Counted from the first letter of the stretch, positions 6,906 to 14,403 are shown. The stretch: 22,663 bases of DNA from an uncultured Collinsella sp. (GCA_900542325.1 UQMY01000036.1:1-22663); one strand, 5' to 3'. Numbers and translations are program-made. The notes: a model not told the origin generated them from the letters alone.

Positions 6906-7453
6906 GCCAGCATCGGCCGCAACCTCACGCCCGATACGATGATGTTCGAGGGTTTAAGGTCGCGGTGGATTACCGGTACCCCCGGCTCCCCCGCAGCCGC
7001 AAAACCAGCATGCAGCTCGCCCACCGCTTCACACAGAACGGGATACAGCCCGCGGGCATAATCGGGCGTCGCCCCCAAGCGTCCCACCAACGCCTCGAGT
7101 GTCTCGCCTTCGACATACTCCATCACCACGTCGAGCTCGTCGCCCACACGGCGGCAATCGACGATTCGTGGCAAGTGCTCAAAACGACGACCGGCGCGCT
7201 GGGCCGCAAACAGGCGCTCATAAGCTCCGCCAATCTGCACCGAAGCATCGATGCGCTTGCGGACAAAGGGGCCAAGAGACCCGCCACCAGAGCCCTCAAA
7301 ATAGACGAGTTCGGTCGTCTCGACATCCGAGAGCTTGAGCACGCGCTCCACACGATAGCTGTCATCGCGGTCGAGCGACGCCAAATGCTCGACGAGTGAA
7401 GCAGTCAGCTCATCATCGGAATATGTTGGGCTCTGAGTATCCATAGCGTCCAT
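6902..7453 (-). CDS. N-terminal half of the frameshifted Ser/Thr protein kinase (ATP lobe and catalytic loop)
   Basis: First half of the same kinase. It has GGGSLGPFVRKRI (a candidate ATP-site lysine), the hinge region DVVMEYVEGETL, and the catalytic loop HRDLKPSNIIV, then runs out of frame as SGVRLRPMLA and stops. Restoring one base in the GGG run near 6930-6932 would give PSNIIVSG-REVAADAGMTFSSLVIIDLG, a normal kinase. I chose ATG 7453 (MMDAMDTQSPTYSD); the frame is open to an ATG at 7537, 7 bases past the HTH stop, but those 28 residues look non-coding and no good ribosome site exists for any choice. The HTH gene lies upstream in the same direction. As written, the product could not phosphorylate anything: it lacks the DLG metal-binding motif and the whole C-lobe. 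Confidence 0.82.
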   Translation of the reverse strand: MDAMDTQSPTYSDDELTASLVEHLASLDRDDSYRVERVLKLSDVETTELVYFEGSGGGSLGPFVRKRIDASVQIGGAYERLFAAQRAGRRFEHLPRIVDCRRVGDELDVVMEYVEGETLEALVGRLGATPDYARGLYPVLCEAVGELHAGFAAAGEPGVPVIHRDLKPSNIIVSGVRLRPMLA

Positions 7454-7543
7454 CATAACGCAGGGCGCGGACACCCCATGCTGTCCGCACCCCGTTCGTT
7501 TGCATGGTTGTTCTGGTGACACCGCCGGCTCAGCCATCGGCCA

Positions 7544-7966
7544 CTAACTCACCGTTTCCTCGCCAAAGCGATACAGCTCTTCATTGACCTTTTGGAGGCT
7601 ACAGCCACGGTCGATGCAAAAGATAATGATTGCATCGCGACGGTCCTTGCAGTTGAGGACGCTCACTCCGGCAGCCGTCAGGGCGCGGTTGGTCTCTTTC
7701 ATCGACAGCGCCATTGCAAAGGCAATCTGCAGCACCTTATTGCGGCTCGGATTGCGCGAACCGGTAAAGATCTGATAGCCAAAGGTCTCGTTGAGGTCGG
7801 CCATACGCACCACGCGTGAACGCTCGAGCCCCTTCTCTTGCAGCAACTGCTTTAAGTAATCCGAAAGCGACGGGGCGGCAAAGTCGTGTTCCTTGATATA
7901 GCCATCGATACTCGGCGCATCAAGGAGCTCGTTGAGCAACTCGTCCGTCAGCTTTTTATCGGGCAT
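7544..7966 (-). CDS. Helix-turn-helix (XRE-like) protein paired with the kinase
   Basis: Small 140-residue protein with an XRE-like helix-turn-helix in the middle: SLSDYLKQLLQEKGLERSRVVRMADLNETFGYQIFTGSRNPSRNKVLQIAFAM, about residues 33-90. The C-terminal part (KDRRDAIIIFCIDRGCSLQKVNEELYRFGEE) reads like a short helical domain with two cysteines. The start is clear: GGAGGTGA lies 6-7 bases before ATG 7966. It is immediately upstream of, and in the same direction as, the kinase gene and 38 bp downstream of the lipoprotein gene, so the three probably share a transcript. It is probably a DNA-binding regulator or kinase partner; whether the kinase phosphorylates it is a guess. Confidence 0.75.
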   Translation of the reverse strand: MPDKKLTDELLNELLDAPSIDGYIKEHDFAAPSLSDYLKQLLQEKGLERSRVVRMADLNETFGYQIFTGSRNPSRNKVLQIAFAMALSMKETNRALTAAGVSVLNCKDRRDAIIIFCIDRGCSLQKVNEELYRFGEETVS

Positions 7967-8004
7967 GCGGCTTCACCTCCAAACGACCCAACGGCATCAA
8001 CACG

Positions 8005-8550
8005 CTAAGCAAGCACCCAGCTAGCAGTCGCGGTCTTTTCGAGCATGTTGGCAAAATATAGGGCCTTCTTGATGTCGCCGTCAAAGTAAATATTGCCCGC
8101 AACGGAGCCGCCGGCGGCAAGGGTGCCAGACTGCAGCTCGTCAGAGCCTTCGCTGTAATAGCCCTGGTTCTGCTGGGCGCCGTTGGCGTCCTCGCCCTTC
8201 CAGTCGTAGACATTGTAATCCGCGCCCTCATCGCCATTGTTGACGTACGTGACGTGAATGCCCGTCATGGTCGAACCGTCAAAATTGGTAAGCCCGGTCT
8301 GCACGGAATCGACAGTAACGGAAAGACCGGCAGCCGTGGTAACAGTCGTGCCGACGGCCAGGTCGGTCGTAGGCTGCTCTTCCTTTTTCGACTCCTCCTT
8401 CTTATCTGCGTCGCCGGCGTCCTCGGTGACGGTCGCCTTATCGCTACCGCAACCGGCAAGAAGACTGGCAGTCCCCAAGGCAACAGTGGCGAATGCGCCA
8501 AGTGCAGCGCGACGGCTCAGCAGCACTTCGTTTTCGAGCTTTTTCATCAT
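8005..8550 (-). CDS. Lipoprotein with DUF4352-like C-terminal domain, probable Tat-type signal
   Basis: Membrane-anchored lipoprotein of 181 residues. The signal has twin arginines (LSRRAALGAF at 11-20) and a lipobox LLAGC with Cys34 as the lipid-attachment residue, suggesting Tat export. A Lys/Glu/Asp-rich linker follows (about 40-65), then an immunoglobulin-like domain resembling DUF4352: TTVTTAAGLSVTVDSV, MTGIHVTYVNNGDEGADYNVYDW, and SGTLAAGGSVAGNIYFDGD. The ribosome site GGAAGGA precedes two adjacent ATGs (8550 and 8547); the second has the better spacing, so the start is ambiguous by one codon. The HTH and kinase genes follow in the same direction. The ligand is unknown; it could be an extracellular sensor or structural partner for the kinase system, which is inference. 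Confidence 0.82.
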   Translation of the reverse strand: MMKKLENEVLLSRRAALGAFATVALGTASLLAGCGSDKATVTEDAGDADKKEESKKEEQPTTDLAVGTTVTTAAGLSVTVDSVQTGLTNFDGSTMTGIHVTYVNNGDEGADYNVYDWKGEDANGAQQNQGYYSEGSDELQSGTLAAGGSVAGNIYFDGDIKKALYFANMLEKTATASWVLA

Positions 8551-8711
8551 GCATCCTTCCATCTATCCGGCTACCGTGCCGGCACACAGCACATCGTAGG
8601 AAGGATTAAACTTGAATTCATTAGCTGAGAGCTAAAGTTGCGGTAAACGGCCAATGCGGTTATCCGAACGCCGAGCAAACGCACTTTGCGCAACCGTCTG
8701 CTGGCAGTGCA

Positions 8712-9035
8712 TCAACCCAACGTGACGGATTCCCCGGTAAAGGTACTCACAAGCAACAGGATAAAGAAAACTAAATAGCTGATGCTCAATAGGTAGGCGA
8801 CGACTAAAAAGATGGTCCATCCAACATTGGTCTTACCATCGGCGCGGCGTTGCTCGCGAGAACGGCACAGCCAGACCGTCACGCCAATGGCCACAATCAG
8901 CAACACGAGTGCCGCTGCTGCCAACCCGGCAAGCGCAAACATCACGCCAATGCTCACAGCAATAACCGGAAGCAGTAGCAAGCCACACCCGCATCCACCC
9001 GGACTATATACGAAAGACTGTCGGCGTCGCCTCAT
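8712..9035 (-). CDS. Small membrane protein of unknown function
   Basis: 107 residues, not recognised. It has a basic N-terminus (MRRRRQSF), a small Cys/Gly motif YSPGGCGCG, a long hydrophobic block at about 18-57 (probably two membrane passes), a basic loop CRSREQRRADGKTN, and a third hydrophobic segment WTIFLVVAYLLSISYLVFFILLL at about 73-95. ATG 9035 is chosen because GGGGGTGG lies just upstream; another in-frame ATG at 9047 lacks this. Its start is 25 bp after the end of higA on the same strand, so it may be co-transcribed with the toxin-antitoxin pair. Regular hydrophobicity supports a real gene; no function can be assigned. Confidence 0.6.
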   Translation of the reverse strand: MRRRRQSFVYSPGGCGCGLLLLPVIAVSIGVMFALAGLAAAALVLLIVAIGVTVWLCRSREQRRADGKTNVGWTIFLVVAYLLSISYLVFFILLLVSTFTGESVTLG

Positions 9036-9059
9036 CGCCACCCCCATTATCTTTGAGCA

Positions 9060-9401
9060 CTACAGTGCGATGGCCTGCTGAACAGGAACGATCTTATCGA
9101 GTTCCGGTTCAATCCGCCTTTTCTCGGCCTCAAGGTCAAACGCCACCTGAGCGCGCAGCCAATAACCATCCGTCAGGCCAAAATAACGGCAAAGACGGAG
9201 GTCGGTGTCGGCCGTCACGCGACGTTTTCCCAAGACAATCTGCCCGATACGCTGAGCCGGAATCCCGGTCTCTTTCGCAAGGCGATATTGAGAAATGCCC
9301 ATGGGAACAAGAAACTCCTCTTTGAGGAGCTCGCCAGGAGTCACCGGCGACAGCAAATCGGGCGCAGTCTCATCACTTGTGATAATCGACGATTTCGACA
9401 T
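9060..9401 (-). CDS. higA: HigA-type antitoxin (XRE/HigA family)
   Basis: Antitoxin of a type II toxin-antitoxin pair, 113 residues. The HigA signature is clear: SPVTPGELLKEEFLVPMGISQYRLAKETGIPAQRIGQIVLGKRRVTADTDLRLCRYFGLTDGYWLRAQVAFDLE, with an XRE helix-turn-helix at about 30-70. It should bind and neutralise the HigB product and repress its own promoter. The frame is open far upstream, but the start is ATG 9401 (MSKSSIITS), inside the 3' end of higB. The 29-bp overlap implies translational coupling. The toxin-first order is usual for higBA. The motifs are sure; activity is inferred. Confidence 0.9.
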   Translation of the reverse strand: MSKSSIITSDETAPDLLSPVTPGELLKEEFLVPMGISQYRLAKETGIPAQRIGQIVLGKRRVTADTDLRLCRYFGLTDGYWLRAQVAFDLEAEKRRIEPELDKIVPVQQAIAL

Positions 9402-9654
9402 TCCAAGCCATCTCCTGTCTCCACTCAAAACAGACCCGATAGCGCTCGTTAACACGGATGCTATATTGACCGGCACGATCGTCCTCCAAAGCTTCCAGGC
9501 GGTTGCCCGGTGGAACGCGAAGATCATCAAGCGATGCACAAACCTGCAGTTGGCGAATCTTCCTCAACACAACACGCTCAAAGGGCTCGAACTTCCTGAC
9601 CCGCACACCCATCGCAAAACGTTCGGTATCCTCATCTTTATACGATGCAATCAT
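9373..9654 (-). CDS. higB: HigB/RelE-type toxin
   Basis: Toxin of the higBA pair, 93 residues, of the RelE/ParE-like fold. HigB toxins cleave mRNA on the ribosome. Family features: KIRQLQVCASLDDLRVPPGNRLEALEDDRAGQYSIRVNERYRVCFEW near the C-terminal half and a final VEIVDYHK, matching HigB/plasmid maintenance killer proteins. Length is normal. The ATG at 9654 is the first start and no strong ribosome site precedes it, which suits a poorly translated toxin. It overlaps higA by 29 bp and is transcribed first. An inverted repeat and a TATAAT box lie just upstream. Confidence 0.9.
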   Translation of the reverse strand: MIASYKDEDTERFAMGVRVRKFEPFERVVLRKIRQLQVCASLDDLRVPPGNRLEALEDDRAGQYSIRVNERYRVCFEWRQEMAWNVEIVDYHK

Positions 9655-9665
9655 AGTATCGCCTT

Positions 9666-9711
9666 ACGTTAATAACGTCAAACGTTTCTATAGACTTATA
9701 TCTCTATTATA
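9666..9711 (-). promoter_or_regulatory. Promoter and probable operator of higBA
   Basis: On the minus strand a perfect TATAAT lies at 9706-9711; the -35 region is weak. Between it and the higB start, 9666-9678 is a perfect inverted repeat ACGTTA-a-TAACGT, placed where repressor binding would block transcription. HigA-type antitoxins commonly repress such sites. Confidence 0.55.
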
Positions 9712-9755
9712 CCGTACATCTGTTCGTATATTCTAGAGCAAGCATCCCTCGTCAA

Positions 9756-10943
9756 TTAACCAAGCAAAAGCAATCGTTTGTAGACATCGAGGCCTTTGAG
9801 CAGGATTTCCTCGTCAAAGAGCATGGTATCAGTATGCAGGGCGCTCATGGCATAGGCGGGGCAGCCATCCGAATCACTCGGGTTGTCTTGGTCCTCTGGC
9901 ACGCCCGTGCCCAGCAAGAAAAACACGCCCGGCAGATGGCGCTGATAGAACGCGAAATCCTCGGCAATCAGCAGCGGCTCGTCCACGAGCTGTAACTCGG
10001 GCAGAGCAGGCGCGATTCGGGCAAATAACTCGGGGTCGTTGTCGACCGGCGGATAGCCCTCGGCAAAGTCTAGATCGTACGTGCAGCCCGTTGCAGCGCA
10101 TGCCTCATCAAGCACGCGGCACACACCCTCGCGTGCACGGTCGAACATGTCGTCCGTAAACACACGCAGGCTTCCGGCCACATGGGCCTCCCCCGCCACC
10201 GCGTTACAAACCGTACCGGCCTGCAGCAGACCAAACTTACCGATACAGGGCTCGTCGGTGCCCAGCTCGTCCATCAGCTCGCGCTCGGCAACCAAAAACT
10301 TTGCTGCCGCCAACGCGGCATCGTGCGACTCCCCAACCGGCACACCATAGGTCTTAGCGATGTGGATGCTCGTACCGTGAATATGGATATGCGTCTCGCT
10401 CGAACGCGCCAGCAGCGGACCGGAACAACTCGCCAACGTGCCGGCAGGCAGATCGGGCCACACATGGAAGCCAAAAATGCGGTCGGCCCCATAGCGCTCG
10501 AACACACCACTCTCGCATACCGTCTTGGCACCACCGGTCGTTTCCTCGGCCGGCTGGAACACAAAGAGAACGTTGCGCCTAATGGCGCCCGGCTGTTCGC
10601 GAATCGTACGGTCGACATACGTCGCGGCGGCAAGCGCCATGGCCATGTGTCCGTCATGTCCGCAAGCGTGCATCTTGCCGGGATAGGTCGAGGCAAAGGC
10701 CGCTCCCGTCGCCTCCGCGATGGGCAGCGCATCCATATCGGCGCGAATCGCCGTGGCATGCGCGGCATCAACGCCGGCGTCGAAGAAAGCACAGACGCAA
10801 CTGGGGCACGGATGGGTCACTTCGCAGGTGAGCGGTGCCAGCACGCCCTCGATATAGGCAATGGTTTGCGGAAGATCGAAATCGAGCTCCGGAATGCGAT
10901 GGAGATCGCGGCGATAGCGACGGAGTTCTTGGAGCTCGGTCAT
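9756..10943 (-). CDS. M20 family amidohydrolase, candidate N-acetyl-diaminopimelate deacetylase
   Basis: Metal-dependent amidohydrolase of the M20D group (hippurate/N-acyl-amino-acid hydrolase type), 395 residues, normal length. Seen: LRRYRRDLHRIPEL near the start; RADMDALPI at 68-75; MHACGHDGHMAM with Cys94 and His96 as metal ligands; FQPAEET with Glu133/134 as catalytic and metal residues; GFHVWP with His160; and ALHTDTM near the end. The start is ATG 10943 with AAGGGA 7 bases upstream; the longer open frame is ignored. It is divergent from the riboswitch-controlled lysine operon that contains DapH, whose acetylated product needs exactly this kind of deacetylase, as for Bacillus N-acetyl-LL-DAP deacetylase. 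The family is sure; the substrate is inferred and a peptide or hippurate hydrolase is possible. Confidence 0.85.
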   Translation of the reverse strand: MTELQELRRYRRDLHRIPELDFDLPQTIAYIEGVLAPLTCEVTHPCPSCVCAFFDAGVDAAHATAIRADMDALPIAEATGAAFASTYPGKMHACGHDGHMAMALAAATYVDRTIREQPGAIRRNVLFVFQPAEETTGGAKTVCESGVFERYGADRIFGFHVWPDLPAGTLASCSGPLLARSSETHIHIHGTSIHIAKTYGVPVGESHDAALAAAKFLVAERELMDELGTDEPCIGKFGLLQAGTVCNAVAGEAHVAGSLRVFTDDMFDRAREGVCRVLDEACAATGCTYDLDFAEGYPPVDNDPELFARIAPALPELQLVDEPLLIAEDFAFYQRHLPGVFFLLGTGVPEDQDNPSDSDGCPAYAMSALHTDTMLFDEEILLKGLDVYKRLLLLG

Positions 10944-11053
10944 AGAGGATCCCTTCGTGAGGCACATCTGTTGCAACTTATTGTGATACAGGATTGTGGC
11001 GCATATGTTTCCAGCATATCCCTGCATTTTTTAAACGTTATATACGAATACTC

Positions 11054-11082
11054 TTGTTTGGTAAAGTGCAACGTGGTAGGGT
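11054..11082 (+). promoter_or_regulatory. Weak candidate promoter for the lysine operon
   Basis: TTGTTT (11054-11059) and TAGGGT (11077-11082) are 17 bp apart and would start RNA near 11089, just at the first riboswitch helix. Both boxes match consensus poorly; position is the main support. Confidence 0.3.
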
Positions 11083-11089
11083 CGTTACA

Positions 11090-11252
11090 ACTTGATAGAG
11101 GCGCGGGCACGAAGAGCCGCGGGCGAGCCGGCAGGCTTTGACCCCGCGGGGAGGCGAAACCCGCCGAACTGGGTTTTTCAGGCACGAACAACCTGGTGGG
11201 CCTGCGGGAAACACCCGCAGGACTGTCTGCAGCAATGCGGGAGCGCTATCCG
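11090..11252 (+). promoter_or_regulatory. Lysine riboswitch (L box)
   Basis: Lysine-sensing RNA leader ahead of the lysA-dapA operon. Conserved L-box parts appear in order: P1 left arm GATAG (11094-11098) followed by AGGCGCGGGCACGA; AGCCGGCAGGCTTTGACCCC; the invariant block GGGGAGGCGAAACCCGCCGAA (11146-11166 region); AACTGG and CAGGCAC; the stem CCTGCGGGAAACACCCGCAGG; CTGTCTGCAGCAATGC; and GGGAGCG leading to P1 right arm CTATC (11246-11250). In known L boxes, lysine binding stabilises P1 and turns off downstream biosynthesis or transport genes. The downstream genes here are all lysine biosynthesis, which agrees. The core is sure; the switching mechanism is covered separately. Confidence 0.95.
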
Positions 11253-11311
11253 GACATTGGGTCCACGCTATGCGGATTCGATGCGCAGATGGCGCCGTCT
11301 GGATAGCGAGG
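11244..11311 (+). promoter_or_regulatory. Probable riboswitch expression platform with competing pairings at the lysA ribosome site
   Basis: The P1 right side CGCTATCC (11244-11251) is perfectly complementary to GGATAGCG (11301-11308), which runs into GAGG (11308-11311), the likely lysA ribosome site. A second CGCTAT (11266-11271) can pair with the same ATAGCG. No terminator with a U-run is present, so control of translation start by exclusive pairing is likely. Which pairing forms with lysine bound cannot be decided by eye. Confidence 0.55.
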
Positions 11312-11321
11312 TTTACGGGAC

Positions 11322-13631
11322 ATGGCATTGACCCCCAACGAGGCATATGCGGCCAAACAGCCGTTTGTGGACAAGGTAACGCTCGAGCATATCGTCGAGC
11401 AGTTCCCCACGCCGTTTCATCTATACGACGAGGCGGGCATCCGCCGCAACATGCAAGAAGTGCGCGACGCCTTTGCATGGAACCCGGGCTTTAAGGAATA
11501 CTTTGCCGTCAAGGCCAACCCCAACCCGGCGCTCATCTCCATTCTCAACGAATACGGCTGCGGCTGCGATTGCTCGAGCTATACCGAGCTCATGATTGCC
11601 CGCTCGCTGGGCATCACGGGACACGACATCATGTTCTCGTCTAACGACACGCCAGCTGCCGACTTTGAGCTCGCCGACAAGCTGGGCGCCATCGTCAACT
11701 TTGACGACATCAGCCACATCGAGTTCTTTGAGCGCGTCGCAGGGCCCATCCCCAAGACGGTCAGCTGCCGCTTTAATCCGGGCGGCCTGTTCCAGCTCTC
11801 CAACGGCATCATGGATAACCCCGGCGACTCCAAATACGGCATGACCACCGAGCAACTCTTCGAGGCCTTCCGCATGCTCAAGGCCAAGGGTGCCGAGGAC
11901 TTTGGTATCCACGCATTCCTTGCCAGCAACACCGTCACCAACGACTACTACCCCAAGCTTGCGCGCATCCTCTTTGAGCTTGCCGTGCGCCTGGAGCGCG
12001 AGACCGGCGCACACGTCGCCTTCATCAATCTGTCTGGCGGCGTCGGCATCCCCTACCTGCCCGAGCAGCAGGCCAACGACATTCACGCCATCGGCGAGGG
12101 GGTGCACGCGGCATACGACGAGATCCTGGTTCCCGCCGGCATGGGCGATGTGGCCATCTGCACCGAGATGGGCCGCTTTATGATGGGCCCCTACGGCTGC
12201 CTGGTCACCAAGGCCATCCACGAGAAGCAGATCTACAAGGACTATATCGGTGTCGACGCCAGTGCCGTCGATCTGGTCCGCCCTGCCATGTATGGCGCCT
12301 ACCACCACATTACGGTGATGGGCCAGCCGGGTGGCGCCGACAAGACCGCGGTGCCTGCCACAAACACGTACGACATTACGGGCAATCTGTGCGAGAACAA
12401 CGACAAGTTCGCCATCGACCGCGAGCTACCGCGGATCGACATGGGCGACTTGCTCGTGATCCACGATACCGGCGCGCATGGCTACTCCATGGGCTACAAC
12501 TACAACGGACGTCTGCGCTCCGCCGAGGTCCTGCTGCGTCCCGATGGCTCGGCCGACCTTATCCGCCGCGCCGAGCGCCCGGGTGATTACTTTGCCACGC
12601 TCGACGTGCTGCCGTGCGGTCGTGAGCTGCTGGCCAAGTCGCGCGCCGAAAGCGCCCGCCGTCGCGCCCAGGACGAGCGCCTGGCAGTCGCCGCCCAATG
12701 GAACAAACGCATCCAGATCGCGGAAGCGAAGGAGAAGAACATGGACATCCGCAACCTCGAGGGCTCAATCGTCGCCCTTGTCACGCCGTTTAAAAAGGAC
12801 GGCAGTGTCGACTTTGACGCACTCGAGCGCCTTATCGATTTCCACCTGCAAAACGGTACCGACGCCATCCTCACCCTGGGCACCACCGGCGAGAGCGCCA
12901 CGATGACCGATGACGAGGACAACTCCGTTGTCGCCGCGGTGGTCAAGCATGTTGCAGGACGCGTCCCCGTCATCGCCGGATCGGGCTCCAACTCCACGCA
13001 GACTATGCTCACCAAGTCGCTCACCTATCAGGGCCTGGGCGCCGACGGCCTGCTGCTCATTACCCCCTACTACAACAAGTCCAACGAAGAGGGCATCTAC
13101 CAGCACTTTAAGACCGTTGCCGATGCCGTAGATATCCCCTGCATCCTGTACAACATTCCCGGCCGCTGCGGCTGCGGCATCAGCGAGCGCAACGTAGAAC
13201 GCTTGGCCGCGCACCCTAACATCATGGGTATTAAAGAAGCCTCGGGCAACGTCGCCTACGCGGCCAAGATCGCCCACCTGCTGTCCGACGACTTCCGCAT
13301 GTACTCGGGCGAGGACGCCCTCACCGTGCCGCTCATGAGCCTGGGTGCCTCGGGCACCATCAGCGTGTGGGCCGATGTTCAGCCGCAGCTCGTGCACGAC
13401 ATGTGCCGCGCCTATCTGGACGGTGACGTGGAGCGCGCCCGCGATATCCAGATTGCCGGCCAGCCGTTCATCAACGCCCTCTTTAGCGAGGTCAACCCCA
13501 TCCCCGTCAAGGAAGCGCTCGCTCAGATGGGTATGATCGAGGCAAACTACCGCATGCCGCTGTGCCCCATGGCCAACGACACACGTGCCGCACTTACCGA
13601 CGCTCTGAAGGGAGCTGGTCTGCTTGATTAA
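11322..13631 (+). CDS. lysA-dapA: Fused diaminopimelate decarboxylase / 4-hydroxy-tetrahydrodipicolinate synthase (LysA-DapA)
   Basis: One uninterrupted 769-residue frame holds two lysine enzymes. Residues 1 to about 430 are LysA, the PLP enzyme making lysine from meso-DAP: EYFAVKANPNPAL with Lys64 as PLP lysine, SGGVGIPY, CTEMGRFMMGPYG, LCENNDKFA with Cys357, and HDTGAHGYSMGYNYNGRLR. A charged, helical 40-residue linker follows. DapA, which condenses pyruvate and aspartate semialdehyde, starts at Met474 (nt 12741). In DapA numbering it has GTTGESAT (47-54), YYNK, Tyr137 and Arg142 in YNIPGR, and Schiff-base Lys165 in GIKEASG; its length of 296 is normal. AAGGAG lies 6 bases before the internal ATG, so free DapA may also be made. 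First gene of the riboswitch operon; dapB overlaps its end. Fusion may be true or a lost stop codon. Confidence 0.93.
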   Translation: MALTPNEAYAAKQPFVDKVTLEHIVEQFPTPFHLYDEAGIRRNMQEVRDAFAWNPGFKEYFAVKANPNPALISILNEYGCGCDCSSYTELMIARSLGITGHDIMFSSNDTPAADFELADKLGAIVNFDDISHIEFFERVAGPIPKTVSCRFNPGGLFQLSNGIMDNPGDSKYGMTTEQLFEAFRMLKAKGAEDFGIHAFLASNTVTNDYYPKLARILFELAVRLERETGAHVAFINLSGGVGIPYLPEQQANDIHAIGEGVHAAYDEILVPAGMGDVAICTEMGRFMMGPYGCLVTKAIHEKQIYKDYIGVDASAVDLVRPAMYGAYHHITVMGQPGGADKTAVPATNTYDITGNLCENNDKFAIDRELPRIDMGDLLVIHDTGAHGYSMGYNYNGRLRSAEVLLRPDGSADLIRRAERPGDYFATLDVLPCGRELLAKSRAESARRRAQDERLAVAAQWNKRIQIAEAKEKNMDIRNLEGSIVALVTPFKKDGSVDFDALERLIDFHLQNGTDAILTLGTTGESATMTDDEDNSVVAAVVKHVAGRVPVIAGSGSNSTQTMLTKSLTYQGLGADGLLLITPYYNKSNEEGIYQHFKTVADAVDIPCILYNIPGRCGCGISERNVERLAAHPNIMGIKEASGNVAYAAKIAHLLSDDFRMYSGEDALTVPLMSLGASGTISVWADVQPQLVHDMCRAYLDGDVERARDIQIAGQPFINALFSEVNPIPVKEALAQMGMIEANYRMPLCPMANDTRAALTDALKGAGLLD
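12729..12734 (+). promoter_or_regulatory. dapA: Internal ribosome binding site ahead of the DapA domain
   Basis: AAGGAG, 6 bases before the in-frame ATG at 12741 where DapA homology starts. It is stronger than the site before lysA itself, so separate DapA translation is plausible inside the fused frame, and it looks like a leftover from separate genes. Confidence 0.6.
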
Positions 13632-14364
13632 GACCGTCATTATGGGAACGGGCCGTATGGGCTCGCTCATCCGCACCACCGCCGAGGGCGTTGTCGACGC
13701 CGCCGGTCAGCCCGTTTTCGACATCGTAGCCCAGATCGGTTTCGACTTGTCCGAGCTTGAAAACGCCCCGGCAGCCGGCGTCATCATCGACTTCTCGAAC
13801 GTCGTGACCTTCGACGCCGTCGTCGCCTATGTCGAGCGCACGGGTGCCGCGTTGGTCTCGGGCACCACGGGCTACACACCCGATCAGATGGATCGCCTGC
13901 GCGAGCTGGGTCAGAACGCCCGCGTCATGCACTCCGGCAATTACTCCATCGGTATCGCAGCCCTGCGCCATCTGGTAGCACAGGCCACACGCGAGCTGCC
14001 CGGCTTTGACTGCGAAATCGTCGAGACGCACCATAACCAAAAGGTCGACGCCCCCAGCGGCACTGCCAAGTTGCTGCTCGATGCCGTCGTCGAAGCCGAG
14101 CCCGAGGCAGGTTACCACCCCGTCTATGGCCGCGAGGGCATGTGCGGTGCACGCGACCCCAAGGAGATCGGCATGCACTCGCTGCGCGGTGGCACTGTCG
14201 CCGGCGTGCACGAGGTGAGTTTCTTTGGCCAGGACGAGGAGGTCACGCTCACACACCGTGCCACGAGCCGCCAGATCTTTGTCAACGGGGCCCTGGCCGC
14301 CGCCCAGAAGCTCATCACCCGCGACCCCGGCTTCTACACCTTCGACCAGGTCATGTTTGCCTAA
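13624..14364 (+). CDS. dapB: 4-hydroxy-tetrahydrodipicolinate reductase
   Basis: Second reductive step of lysine/DAP synthesis: NAD(P)H reduction of the DapA product in the cytosol. 246 residues, normal for the actinobacterial type. Seen: the nucleotide-binding MGTGRMGSL at 7-15; IIDFSN; SGTTGYT at about 79-85; NYSIGIAAL; ETHHNQKVDAPSGTA, which holds the catalytic histidine and lysine and the substrate-binding loop; and HSLRGGTVAGVHEV. It starts at TTG 13624, overlapping the end of dapA by 8 bp, with AAGGGAG somewhat upstream, so translation is probably coupled. dapH follows after 39 bp. Regulation should follow the riboswitch upstream. Confidence 0.95.
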   Translation: MIKTVIMGTGRMGSLIRTTAEGVVDAAGQPVFDIVAQIGFDLSELENAPAAGVIIDFSNVVTFDAVVAYVERTGAALVSGTTGYTPDQMDRLRELGQNARVMHSGNYSIGIAALRHLVAQATRELPGFDCEIVETHHNQKVDAPSGTAKLLLDAVVEAEPEAGYHPVYGREGMCGARDPKEIGMHSLRGGTVAGVHEVSFFGQDEEVTLTHRATSRQIFVNGALAAAQKLITRDPGFYTFDQVMFA

Positions 14365-14403
14365 CCAGGTATCAACCGTATCCACGAAAAGGAGAAACAG
14401 CAT

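Noticed and set aside
6078..7537. Two independent overlapping genes (ATGA overlap)
   Set aside because: Kinase motifs run straight on across the frame change, and the second frame is open upstream with residues that fit the gap; a frameshift explains it better.
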